From Nitrosopumilus sp. b3 (GTDB taxonomy: Archaea > Thermoproteota > Nitrososphaeria > Nitrososphaerales > Nitrosopumilaceae), in the NCBI RefSeq assembly GCF_014078525.1, contig NZ_MU078698.1:16263-80262 (forward strand): a stretch of DNA of 64,000 bases, read 5' to 3'. How positions within the stretch are numbered: the stretch's first letter is position 1; every line of letters begins with the position of its first letter. This document shows, in pieces, positions 44,577-52,883 of this stretch. The notes beneath the pieces are model-generated. The model was not told the DNA's origin. It saw nothing but the letters and a program-made list of their open reading frames with translations, and did not search any database. Made by a program: the position numbers and the translations under genes.

Positions 44577-45041
44577 TTATTTTACTATGGTTACCGGAGC
44601 TTTTGCTGCATGTAAAACAAAATTTGATGTGCTTCCAAAAAACAATCCTTTAGGAAATCCCATTCCTCTAGCACCAATTACAATATGAACAATTTTGTTG
44701 GCATTGCTATTTGCAAATGTAACTAAATCATGACCAGCATTATATCCTTTAAGCACAACCCCTTCAAAATCAATATCATTTTTTGTTACTAATTTTTTGG
44801 CATCTTTGATAATTTCTTTTGCATTTTTTGGCCATTTTTTTTCTGGAATTTTTGAAGGGTTTTCTTTAGCAAATGCTGTATATTTTGTTATGCTATGTAT
44901 TCCAATAATACATGCATTCATTTTTGTTGCCATGGAAATTGCTACTTTTAAGCCTTTGATGGAATTTTTTGAACCATCAAGACAAACCATGATTCTCTTA
45001 CCCATACAAACTTGCATCCCATTTTTATCTTTTATAGGCAT
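44577..45041 (-). CDS. Universal stress protein UspA family, divergent
   Basis: Starts MPIKDKNGMQVCMGKRIMV with a weak GAGG upstream; longer start at 45074 possible. The Usp core is VCLDGSKNSIKGLKVAISMA and GARGMGFPKGLFFGSTSNFVL. Compared with the other Usp genes it has two extra cysteines near the N-terminus, of interest next to the metal cluster. Confidence 0.82.
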   Translation of the reverse strand: MPIKDKNGMQVCMGKRIMVCLDGSKNSIKGLKVAISMATKMNACIIGIHSITKYTAFAKENPSKIPEKKWPKNAKEIIKDAKKLVTKNDIDFEGVVLKGYNAGHDLVTFANSNANKIVHIVIGARGMGFPKGLFFGSTSNFVLHAAKAPVTIVK

Positions 45042-45130
45042 AAAACAATTCCTCTTTCTGAGAATCATGATCATTTTAATTCAAATTTGAGAAATTCTTT
45101 GTATGGCTTTTAAAAATATTCTAGTATCTT

Positions 45131-45220
45131 ATGATGCAACAAATGCATGGTATAATGATGAATGATTCTCAACACATGAACCAAATGATGTATTCTATAG
45201 AGTTTTGTCATATTGGTTAA
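45131..45220 (+). CDS. Possible Met/His-rich peptide, 29 aa
   Basis: The frame reads MMQQMHGIMMNDSQHMNQMM then YSIEFCHIG. Nine Met, three His and one Cys suggest copper binding; it resembles internal pieces of the exported Met-rich protein at 62981. It may be a real peptide or a fragment. Confidence 0.35.
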   Translation: MMQQMHGIMMNDSQHMNQMMYSIEFCHIG

Positions 45221-45267
45221 ACACTCTCCACTTTTGTTTATATAGAAAAATTAATTCTAAAAATAAA

Positions 45268-46179
45268 TTAGGTACATAAAACTAACTCTAAATTCTTAAA
45301 ATTTTCTTCAAATCTTTCCAAGTATGTTTTTTCTTTATCTTGAATCTCTAATGGTGAAAGAATCAATACTTTACCATTAATTTCATCTGCAATTATTTGA
45401 GACATTTTTGGATTAACATATTCTTCTGTAAAAATTATTTTAATATCTAGATTTTTGGCCAAATTAATAACTTCTTCAATATCTTGAATGGTAGGTTCCA
45501 TTATTGGATCAGATGATTTGAGCACGGTATATTGATTTAATTCATAATCCTTTGCAAAATAAGTAAAAGCATCATGAAAAGCAATGAAATCTCGTTTTGT
45601 GCATTCTTCTAACCTATCTTTAATTTTTGTATCAATAACGTTAATTTTTTGTAAATAAGATTCAGAATTTTTTTTATAAAATTGTAAATTTTGAGGATCT
45701 CTTTTTATCAATTCAGCAGTAATGTTTTGAACCTGTTTTTTCATAGAATTTGGATTTAACCAAATATGGGGATCATAGGATATAGTTTGGGATTTAGATT
45801 CTGTTTTAATTATGGGTTTTATCCCAACGCTTGAATCGACTATGGACAAATTTTTAAAATTACTTAAATCCCTTACCCATTCCTCGAATCCCAATCCGTT
45901 GATTACAACAAAATCTACTTGATTCATTTTTTGAATGTCTTTAATGGTAGGCTCCCAATCATGAGGTTCTATTCCAGGTGGGACCAGAACTTCCACATCA
46001 ACTTTGTCTCCTCCTATCATTTTTGTAAATTCATACAATGGATAAAATGATGTCAAAACTTGTAATTTTGTTTTTTCTGTTGGTACTGTAAAGTTTTCTT
46101 CTGAATCATTCATTACATAAAAAGAGATGAGAGGGATTACAATTATTATTAGTATGGTGGCAACCTTTGTTTGTTTCAT
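45268..46179 (-). CDS. ZnuA/TroA-type metal-binding lipoprotein-like periplasmic protein
   Basis: The 303-residue protein has an N-terminal anchor (about 7-23) and the cluster A-1 signature: FYPLYEFTKMIGGDKVDVEV, then ligands H73 (EPHDWEP), H138 (DPHIWLNP), H202 (AFHDAF) and E252/E253 (FTEEYV). It delivers Zn or Mn to an ABC permease, which is not in the window. A perfect TTTACAATTGTAAA site lies 39 bp upstream of its start. Confidence 0.92.
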   Translation of the reverse strand: MKQTKVATILIIIVIPLISFYVMNDSEENFTVPTEKTKLQVLTSFYPLYEFTKMIGGDKVDVEVLVPPGIEPHDWEPTIKDIQKMNQVDFVVINGLGFEEWVRDLSNFKNLSIVDSSVGIKPIIKTESKSQTISYDPHIWLNPNSMKKQVQNITAELIKRDPQNLQFYKKNSESYLQKINVIDTKIKDRLEECTKRDFIAFHDAFTYFAKDYELNQYTVLKSSDPIMEPTIQDIEEVINLAKNLDIKIIFTEEYVNPKMSQIIADEINGKVLILSPLEIQDKEKTYLERFEENFKNLELVLCT

Positions 46180-46217
46180 TTATCTATAATTAAATCATCT
46201 TCAAATCAACCTTTTGA

Positions 46218-46231
46218 TTTACAATTGTAAA
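46218..46231. promoter_or_regulatory. Palindromic operator P1 (perfect)
   Basis: TTTACAATTGTAAA lies between the divergent ZnuA-type and DUF192 genes (38 and 61 bp from their starts). It is one of at least twelve copies in 46-64 kb and contains the TACANNTGTA core known from CopY-type cop boxes, though the regulator here is unknown. Confidence 0.75.
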
Positions 46232-46292
46232 ATATTTGAAATTTTTTAAGTAACAATAAATAAAAAATATTCATAATAACAAATGTATTCTA

Positions 46293-46823
46293 ATGTCAAA
46301 AAATAGATGGGTAATTGTTATTGCAAGTATTGTTTTAGGTACTTTACAAATTGAAATTATGTATGATTGCTCATTACAAGAAAGAAATTTTAATATTTTG
46401 AGTTGTACTGAAATTGTTGACATTCCGTCATACATTCAAGATATTGCAACATTATCAATAGACTCTGATAGCACTACAATAGTAATTGATGTGGAAATTG
46501 CAGACGATCTTCAAGAACAAATCATAGGATTGATGTTTAGATCTAGTTTAGATTGGAATGATGGTATGTTATTCGTATATGAGAGTGAAAAAAAACGTTC
46601 ATTTTGGATGAAAAATACACTAATCCCTTTAGATTTGTTGTTTGTTGATACAAACTTTAGAATAATCGACATAAAAGAAAATGTACAACCTTGTTTATCT
46701 GATCCTTGTCCAAATTATGTATCTAATATTGCTGCAAAATATGTCTTGGAAGTTAATGCGGGATTTACCAATATGAATAATATCAAAGTTGGAGATTTAG
46801 TAATGTGGAATCCTAAAACATAA
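46293..46823 (+). CDS. DUF192 exported protein
   Basis: The 176-residue protein has a signal/anchor (about 5-25) followed by DUF192: EQIIGLMFRSSLDWNDGMLF, KRSFWMKNTLIPLDLLFVD and VLEVNAGFTNMNNIKVGDLV. The family is found in envelopes of archaea and bacteria; function is unknown. It shares the P1 operator with the ZnuA-type gene. Confidence 0.85.
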   Translation: MSKNRWVIVIASIVLGTLQIEIMYDCSLQERNFNILSCTEIVDIPSYIQDIATLSIDSDSTTIVIDVEIADDLQEQIIGLMFRSSLDWNDGMLFVYESEKKRSFWMKNTLIPLDLLFVDTNFRIIDIKENVQPCLSDPCPNYVSNIAAKYVLEVNAGFTNMNNIKVGDLVMWNPKT

Positions 46824-46836
46824 AAAAATTGTTAGT

Positions 46837-47685
46837 TTATTTTTCCACAGGATTTCCTATCATGTTGCCCCATTCAGTCCAAGAACCATCATAGTTTCGA
46901 ACCTGGGGATATCCAAGTAGGTATTTTAGAACAAACCAGCTATGAGAAGATCTTTCTCCAATTCTACAATAACAAATCACATCTTTATCAGGAGTAACAC
47001 CTTTTGGCTCATAGTTTTGTCTTAGCTCTTCAACTGCTTTGAAGGTTCCATCAGCATCATTGACTACAGTTGCCCATGGAATATTATTTGCTCCAGGAAT
47101 ATGCCCACCTCTTTGTGCATGTTCCATCGGATATTCTGGCGGAGCTGTAATTTGACCAGTAAATTCTGCAGGAGATCTAACATCAACCATTACAGTATCT
47201 TCTTTATCTAATGCACGACTTACATCAAATAGATAAGCTCTTAGTCCTTCATCTGGAGGTTGTGCAACATAGTTTGTTGGAGATAATTGTGGTTCATCAG
47301 TAGTGTAATCTTTATTTTCTAATTCCCATTTCTTTCTTCCACCATTCATGATTTTGAGATTCTCATGGCCATAAATTTTGAAAACCCAAAAAACAAATGC
47401 TGCAAACCAGTTGTTAAAATCACCATATAGAATTACTTCAGTATCTGCAGTTATTCCGTTTTTAGCCATTAAAGCCTCAAATTGTTTTTTATTGATTATA
47501 TCTCTTGTAACAGGATCATTAATGTCACGTTTCCACCAAATCAGAGTTGCATCTTTAATGTGACCCTTTTGATATCCATTAACGGGATCATAGTCAACTT
47601 CTACTAATTTTCTATTTTCATTTGGGGGGTTTTGTGATACCCATTCAGTATCAACTAAAACTTCAGGATGGGCGTAATTAACCAT
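46837..47685 (-). CDS. Thiosulfate/3-mercaptopyruvate sulfurtransferase (two rhodanese domains)
   Basis: Starting at MVNYAHPEVL the protein has 282 residues in two rhodanese domains. The C-terminal domain has the active-site loop CYCRIGERSSH, with the catalytic Cys followed by R-I-G-E-R, and GSWTEWG. The N-terminal domain keeps structure but lacks a Cys loop. It transfers sulfane sulfur to cyanide, thiols or metal-cluster machinery. P1 sites lie just upstream. Confidence 0.93.
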   Translation of the reverse strand: MVNYAHPEVLVDTEWVSQNPPNENRKLVEVDYDPVNGYQKGHIKDATLIWWKRDINDPVTRDIINKKQFEALMAKNGITADTEVILYGDFNNWFAAFVFWVFKIYGHENLKIMNGGRKKWELENKDYTTDEPQLSPTNYVAQPPDEGLRAYLFDVSRALDKEDTVMVDVRSPAEFTGQITAPPEYPMEHAQRGGHIPGANNIPWATVVNDADGTFKAVEELRQNYEPKGVTPDKDVICYCRIGERSSHSWFVLKYLLGYPQVRNYDGSWTEWGNMIGNPVEK

Positions 47686-47722
47686 AAAGAACATCAGATT
47701 TTATGATATTTAGTTTTTACAC

Positions 47723-47736
47723 TTTACAATTACAAA
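47723..47736. promoter_or_regulatory. Operator P1, degenerate
   Basis: TTTACAATTACAAA differs from the palindrome by one base. It lies 38 bp before the rhodanese start. Confidence 0.45.
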
Positions 47737-47758
47737 AATAGAAAAACTCATAATATCT

Positions 47759-47772
47759 TTTACAATTGTAAA
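47759..47772. promoter_or_regulatory. Palindromic operator P1 (perfect)
   Basis: TTTACAATTGTAAA, 74 bp before the rhodanese start and 36 bp from the degenerate copy, three to four helical turns. Confidence 0.7.
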
Positions 47773-47886
47773 CTAAAAGTTATGATAAGTTTCAATACTA
47801 TTTTTTAATCTGAAAAAATACCTGTGGTGATTTTACTAATAATTTTAGTACTGTTAATATCTATTAGATCATATGCAACAGATTAC

Positions 47887-47900
47887 TTTACAATTGTAAA
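47887..47900. promoter_or_regulatory. Palindromic operator P1 (perfect)
   Basis: TTTACAATTGTAAA, about 100 bp before the SurA-like ATG at 48003 (51 bp before an in-frame TTG at 47952). Confidence 0.7.
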
Positions 47901-48002
47901 ATACAGTAAATAAATATACAAATTAAAAGTTATTTTACATGATGAGAACTTTTGGAAGAAGAAATTAAAGATAACGTAATTAACAGTCGCAATAATGTGA
48001 TA

Positions 48003-48719
48003 ATGAAAAAATTAACCTTTGTTGGGTTAGTTGTTGTACTAGTATCCATTGCTTCATTGTCTTCTTTTTTTATAGGGGTATATTCTGCAAATTTCGAATC
48101 TAAAGATATACAATTTAACACAAGTGCTGAAATTTTAAAATTAGGATCACAAACTGAAAGTAATCCTGTTGTCGCTGAGGTAAATGGTCAGGAAATAAGA
48201 TCTGAGGAAGTAAACAATGTCATCAAGTCCGGATTTACTCAAGGACAAACACTAGATAGTAAATCTGCACTAAATTTGGTTATTACAAAGGTTTTACTGC
48301 TTGAAGAGGCACAAAAACGAGATATTGTTATAACTATGCTTGATGCCGAAGAAAAATTAACTACATCATATGTTCAACAAGGATTCTCAAAGGAACAATT
48401 TGAAGAAAAACTAGGAGAGTTTGGAACAACTTATGATCAAACTTTGGATCGATTCCATGATGAACTTGTCATAAACAAAATGCTAACTGATGAAATTTCA
48501 AATATGGACACACAAGTTAGTGATGAGGAAATCAAAATTTTCTTTGATGAAAATAATGATATGATTAAAACTCAAATTGGGAATAATACTGAATTTGATG
48601 ATGTTACATCTATGATTAAGGAAAATTTATTGCAACAAAAGCAACAACAAATAGCACTAGATTTTGTTGAAAATCTTGAAAGTAAAGCAGTAATTATAAT
48701 ATATGAAGAGAGATTGTAA
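48003..48719 (+). CDS. SurA/PrsA-like exported chaperone-type protein
   Basis: From the ATG at 48003 the protein (238 aa) has a signal/anchor (about 5-27), then SurA N-domain signatures: NPVVAEVNGQEIRSEEVNNV, a helical LNLVITKVLLLEEAQKRDI and ISDEEIKIFF-like DTQVSDEEIKIFFDENND. There is no parvulin isomerase domain. Probably an envelope folding factor. TTG at 47952 would extend it. Regulated by the P1 site upstream, by inference. Confidence 0.72.
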   Translation: MKKLTFVGLVVVLVSIASLSSFFIGVYSANFESKDIQFNTSAEILKLGSQTESNPVVAEVNGQEIRSEEVNNVIKSGFTQGQTLDSKSALNLVITKVLLLEEAQKRDIVITMLDAEEKLTTSYVQQGFSKEQFEEKLGEFGTTYDQTLDRFHDELVINKMLTDEISNMDTQVSDEEIKIFFDENNDMIKTQIGNNTEFDDVTSMIKENLLQQKQQQIALDFVENLESKAVIIIYEERL

Positions 48720-48840
48720 CTGGTTTTCAATTTAAAATTATTTATATAACATTTCCCTTTTATTTTGTTGCAATTTTTTTTAACACTGCATACCTTTTTC
48801 ATATGATGTGGATTCTATTGGTTTGAAAAACTTTGAAATC

Positions 48841-48972
48841 TTAAACCCAAAAAAATACAGGATATACGATATATGTTCCAAAATTAAGTGCAATTACAGA
48901 TATTCCTAGTCCTAAGTCTTTCGTGGATTTAGTGTAATGTATTAAATTGGAGGGATATTTTGAATTTCTTAA
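48841..48972 (-). pseudogene. Possible membrane-protein remnant
   Basis: A 43-codon stretch without start reads SKYPSNLIHYTKSTKDLGLG then a hydrophobic ISVIALNFGTYIVYPVFFWV and stop. An in-frame TAG precedes it. It looks like the tail of a membrane protein gene. Confidence 0.3.
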
Positions 48973-49005
48973 CTAAAATAAACTCAAAAATTTCACTGAA
49001 ATAAA

Positions 49006-49161
49006 CTTAAGGATGCAACACAAAAACTCAAATCACATCAAGAGTTAAAAAAATAACTGAAAACTCAGTTGAAATCTGCTGACGATGAATCAAAAATTAC
49101 TATAAATAAAGAAATTAAAAAACAAACTCAGTTTGTTAATATCTGGAAAAAAATATTGTAA
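49006..49161 (+). pseudogene. Decayed coiled-coil gene fragment
   Basis: The frame reads LKDATQKLKSHQELKK, stop, LKTQLKSADDESKITINKE and KKQTQFVNIWKK. The coding-like, charged pattern with one in-frame stop suggests the remnant of a coiled-coil protein. Confidence 0.3.
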
Positions 49162-49375
49162 AAATAAATGATGATCTAGAAAAATTATAAAAATTAAAAA
49201 CTTGGAAAGGGTCAGATTATTCTATTCCATTATCACCTCCTTCCAAAAGTAGTTGTTTTTTGTACACATTTACACAGGTTTGATTTTCGTGCATTGTCTG
49301 ATTTAGGAATATGGAATACTTAGATTGGTATCTTTACATTTGAAAAAATTCGTTTATGATAAATAAGTTGGAATA

Positions 49376-49389
49376 TTTACAATTGTCAA
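49376..49389. promoter_or_regulatory. Operator P1, degenerate
   Basis: TTTACAATTGTCAA, two positions from palindromic. It lies at the 3' side of the NiCoT gene, with no gene start close by, so function is doubtful. Confidence 0.3.
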
Positions 49390-49471
49390 GAAATTTATTT
49401 TGAAAAAAATTCAATTATTGTAATGTAAACATAATGAGAGTTTTACTCTTGAAAGATTAAAATATCTTAAA

Positions 49472-50224
49472 TTAAAATCTAAATAAATTCTCAACAATTC
49501 CTATTTGATACATTATGTTAAACCCAATTATCAGACTGAATATTCCTGCTACATACCTGAAAGTTTTTTGAATTATTCCAATTTTGCTTGCAAATACAAG
49601 AGGAATTCCCATAAGGCTTCCAACTAGAGCCATTCCAATCATAGAACCAATTCCAAATATCAAAATAAAACTCAATACCATTTCTACATTATCTAAAGTT
49701 GCAGCAGTCAATACTACAAAACTTCCACTTCCTGCCAACCCGTGTATCAATCCAATCAGATATGATTTGTGGGTATGCCTATGATCAAAATCATCATGAT
49801 CATGCTCATCAAGATGGAGGGTTCCATCTTTGTGTTGATGAGGGTGTTTGTGTTTGAATTGAATTTTTTTATTAAGAATTGTGGTGACGCCTAAAAATAC
49901 AAGCATCACTCCAACTATAATTTCTAGTCCTAAGAAAATTTGATCCTGTATTGTTATTGCAAGAACATATGTCAAAAAACCAATCAAAACAAGCGTAGTA
50001 GTGTGTCCAGCACCCCAAACTGCTCCCAATAAAGATGATTTTGTAATAGATTCTCGGATAAGTTGTTTTGAAGAGATTTTCATTAATTTTGATTTTGAAA
50101 TCTGAGTACTTACTGCAGACATATGATCAGGTTCAAAGGCATGTTGTATGCCAACTACAAGCCCTAACCCCATAACCAATATAGGTGAAATAATTCCAAT
50201 TTGATCAAGGATTTCTTCAATCAT
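49472..50224 (-). CDS. NiCoT/RcnA-like nickel-cobalt transporter
   Basis: The 250-residue membrane protein has GIQHAFEPDHMSAV with H28, D33, H34 (the H-x4-D-H helix II motif), GAVWGAGHTTTLVLIG, a His-rich loop (HKHPHQHKDG...DEHDHDDFDHRHTH), and GLIHGLAGSGSFVVL. It moves Ni2+ or Co2+; direction (uptake or export) is not clear from sequence. The P1 site at 50374 is 150 bp upstream. Confidence 0.85.
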   Translation of the reverse strand: MIEEILDQIGIISPILVMGLGLVVGIQHAFEPDHMSAVSTQISKSKLMKISSKQLIRESITKSSLLGAVWGAGHTTTLVLIGFLTYVLAITIQDQIFLGLEIIVGVMLVFLGVTTILNKKIQFKHKHPHQHKDGTLHLDEHDHDDFDHRHTHKSYLIGLIHGLAGSGSFVVLTAATLDNVEMVLSFILIFGIGSMIGMALVGSLMGIPLVFASKIGIIQKTFRYVAGIFSLIIGFNIMYQIGIVENLFRF

Positions 50225-50373
50225 TTCAGATAACCAAGTACTATTTTGTCTGCGTTAACAAGTATAAAGTATGATATAATTGCACCAATAATTATTAGCA
50301 AAGAGTACTTTGTATTAGATTTTAGTTTCAATTAGATTAACTGTCTTAATTTTGTTAGAGATAATTATGTTAC

Positions 50374-50387
50374 TTTACAATTGTAAA
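50374..50387. promoter_or_regulatory. Palindromic operator P1 (perfect)
   Basis: TTTACAATTGTAAA between the divergent NiCoT and PRPP synthetase genes, 62 bp before the latter's TTG. Confidence 0.7.
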
Positions 50388-50449
50388 CAAGTATTTCAAA
50401 TATTCAATAGTTCATTAAATTTAAGACACATAATAAGACACCACAAGTA

Positions 50450-51334
50450 TTGAAAAAATATGTAGTTATTGGAGGACCATCATCAGAAGATTTAGCTCAA
50501 AAGATTTCAAAGAAATTAAATGCAAAATTCTTGAAGACAGAATTAAAAATATTTTCTGATGGTGAAAGTAAAATTACAATAAAAAGAATGATAAAAGCTC
50601 AAAGAGTAATTGTAGTTCAATCAACACACATGCCAGTAGATAGAAATTTTGTGCAAGCATTTTCATTAATTTATCAGGCAAGAAAAATGTCATCTGAAGT
50701 ATATGCTGTAATACCATATGTAGGATATGCAAAACAGGACAAAGAATTTTTAAAAGGCGAGATCATTACAATAGCAGTCATTGCAAAACTGTTCAAGGCT
50801 GCAGGTGCAACAAAATTAATTGTTGTTGATATCCATAGTGATGAGGAATTAAATTTTTTTAAAATTCCAACAAAGAATTTGTCTGCAGTACCATTACTTG
50901 CAGATTACTTTCAAAAGATAAAACTAAAGAATCCATTAATAGTATCGCCTGATCTTTTTTGGAAAAAAAAGGCTAAAGAATTTGCTAAGATATTGAATTG
51001 TAATTCAATTGCATTAAACAAACAAAGAAATCGAAATACAGGTAAATTAGTCATTAAATCACCCAAATTTCCCAAGACCAACTTTCAAGATATAATTTTG
51101 TTAGATGATATGGTAAGCACTGGAGGTAGCATAGTAAAAGCAATAGAATTTCTTAAAAAGAAAAATCTCGGAAGAATTTATGTTGCATGCACTCATGCTG
51201 TACTGGCAGATAATGCCGAAAAGAGGTTAAAAAAGGCAGGAGTATACAAAATTATTAGTACAAATTCTATTTCTGGAAAACATGCATTTGTTGATTTGTC
51301 TAGAATTATTTCCAAGACAATCCAAGAATGGTAA
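50450..51334 (+). CDS. prs: Ribose-phosphate pyrophosphokinase (PRPP synthetase)
   Basis: The 294-residue protein has VIPYVGYAKQDKEF, VVDIHSDEELNFFKIP and the PRPP loop ILLDDMVSTGGSIVKA. The flexible-loop SPDLFWKKKAKEFA departs from the usual SPDxG. It makes PRPP from ribose 5-phosphate and ATP for nucleotides. It is convergent with AMP phosphorylase with a 1-bp gap. The start is TTG. It is odd to find it next to a metal-type operator. Confidence 0.9.
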   Translation: MKKYVVIGGPSSEDLAQKISKKLNAKFLKTELKIFSDGESKITIKRMIKAQRVIVVQSTHMPVDRNFVQAFSLIYQARKMSSEVYAVIPYVGYAKQDKEFLKGEIITIAVIAKLFKAAGATKLIVVDIHSDEELNFFKIPTKNLSAVPLLADYFQKIKLKNPLIVSPDLFWKKKAKEFAKILNCNSIALNKQRNRNTGKLVIKSPKFPKTNFQDIILLDDMVSTGGSIVKAIEFLKKKNLGRIYVACTHAVLADNAEKRLKKAGVYKIISTNSISGKHAFVDLSRIISKTIQEW

Positions 51335-51335
51335 T

Positions 51336-52877
51336 TTACCTGTCCAAAACAAAAGATCTTCTTACAACAGGTGGCTCTTTTACTTGATGGATTAGCATTT
51401 CCATTTTATCACCTATTCCCATAGGTATTTTTTCATCAAGAATTTGTTCTACTCTTGAGAGTTTCTGAGATTTTTCAGAGTAAACTGTGAAAAGAAGATC
51501 ATTTTTGGTAACTTTGTCTCCATTTTTCTTGTTAAACATTATTCCAGAACCTTTGTTTTTTGGAGCACCTGCAGCTCTTGCTATTTCTACCATTATGTTG
51601 TTATCCATCCATAAAACTTGGCCATCATTCACAGAAGTATATTCAAATGTATTTGTGCCAATAACAAAGTCATCTGGCTTTATTTCAGATTGTCCACCTT
51701 GGTAAGAAATTATTTCTCTTAATTTTTTTTCTGCTTTTCCAGAAAGAAGAATATCTTGTGCCAATTCAAACCCATTCTTTTTTCCAGTTATTTCAAAAAC
51801 AGAACCTGCTACATGACATACTTTATCAAATAGATCAGGGATTTGAGATTTGTTCATAAGAACATTAAGAGCTTCTCTTGCCTCAAGAGATGGACCTATA
51901 GTATTTCCAATTGGTTGTTCGCCATAAGTCAATACACAGTGACAGTGCATTCCAAGTCGTTTGCCCAATTCAATTATGTCTTTTGCAAGTAGATCTGCTT
52001 CTCCAATTGTTTTCATTTTGGCACCTCGACCCGTGGGGATATCAACTATCAAATGAGTTGCCCCTACGGCTTTCTTTTTACTCATAATAGAAGGTAAGAG
52101 CAATGGATCAATGCATAATGAATATTCAGTTTTTACAAAAATATCATCTGCAGGTGCTAAATCTAAAGCTCCTCCCCATACAATACAACCATTAGTTTTT
52201 TGAATTACTTTTTTCATTTCAGAAATTTCCAAATTAACCGGCATCAGAGTCTCTGCCCTATCAGCAGTTCCAGCTGCCGATGTAATTGCCCTAGAAGATG
52301 TTTTTGGTATGATCAATCCAGATGCTGCAATAATAGGTACAACAAGTAATGTGGTTTTGTCACCAGGAACACCGCCTATACTGTGTTTGTCTACAATTTG
52401 TGGGACATTAAGAAAAAGTTGCTTCCCTGTTAGTACCATCGAGGAAGATAAGCTAGTGGCTTCATCAAGACTTAGGCCTTGAATATGCAATGAAGTTACA
52501 AAAGCAGATATTTCACTTTCATTGAGATTTCCATTAACAACACCATTTACAATTTCATGAATTTCTCTATCAGTGAGTTTTTTTCCATTTAGTTTGTTAC
52601 GGATGAATTGTAAAGACTTTGGGAAGGGTGACATCTGAACGTCAACAATAGAATCTTGTTCTAATTTCAAAAATTTTTGTACTTCATCACTAATTCCCAA
52701 ATATCCTTTTTGAACTGAAACTGACGAAATGTTAACTATCACTGTAAGTTCCCGGTCAGATTTTATTCTTAGTCTTCCAGAAGCAGATACACCTAACTCA
52801 TCAGCATCAGAAACATTAAGAAATACAAAAGGTTTCCCACCTGATTCAATTCCTAAAATTTTAGTTTTAAGTTCCAT
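51336..52877 (-). CDS. deoA: AMP phosphorylase (DeoA family)
   Basis: The 513-residue protein has an N-terminal extension typical of archaeal AMP phosphorylase, then KHSIGGVPGDKTTLLVVPI, SRAITSAAGTADRAE, GCIVWGGALDLAPADD and VDIPTGRGAKM. It phosphorolyses AMP (and CMP/UMP) to base and ribose-1,5-bisphosphate. Rubisco III and R15P isomerase are not in the window. Only 6 bp separate it from the upstream copA gene, so co-transcription is likely. Confidence 0.9.
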   Translation of the reverse strand: MELKTKILGIESGGKPFVFLNVSDADELGVSASGRLRIKSDRELTVIVNISSVSVQKGYLGISDEVQKFLKLEQDSIVDVQMSPFPKSLQFIRNKLNGKKLTDREIHEIVNGVVNGNLNESEISAFVTSLHIQGLSLDEATSLSSSMVLTGKQLFLNVPQIVDKHSIGGVPGDKTTLLVVPIIAASGLIIPKTSSRAITSAAGTADRAETLMPVNLEISEMKKVIQKTNGCIVWGGALDLAPADDIFVKTEYSLCIDPLLLPSIMSKKKAVGATHLIVDIPTGRGAKMKTIGEADLLAKDIIELGKRLGMHCHCVLTYGEQPIGNTIGPSLEAREALNVLMNKSQIPDLFDKVCHVAGSVFEITGKKNGFELAQDILLSGKAEKKLREIISYQGGQSEIKPDDFVIGTNTFEYTSVNDGQVLWMDNNIMVEIARAAGAPKNKGSGIMFNKKNGDKVTKNDLLFTVYSEKSQKLSRVEQILDEKIPMGIGDKMEMLIHQVKEPPVVRRSFVLDR

Positions 52878-52883
52878 GAAAAT

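Larger units (their letters stand above)
48720..49471. other. Non-coding stretch with gene remnants
   Basis: About 750 bp. Two decayed coding-like segments are seen (48841-48972 on the minus strand and 49006-49161 on the plus strand) plus a degenerate P1 site at 49376. The rest is A+T-rich. Confidence 0.5.

Noticed and set aside
36286..45228. A 16-bp sequence GAGAGTGTTTAACCAA at 36286 and its reverse complement at 45213-45228, possible element ends.
   Set aside because: In a 64-kb A+T-rich window a 16-bp inverted match is expected about once by chance, and nothing at either site looks like an element boundary.
49225..49245. A minus-strand GGAGGTGAT Shine-Dalgarno-like sequence followed by ATG, or a 16S 3'-end-like ATCACCTCC on the plus strand.
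   Set aside because: The ATG is followed at once by GAA TAG, and no rRNA sequence continues upstream.
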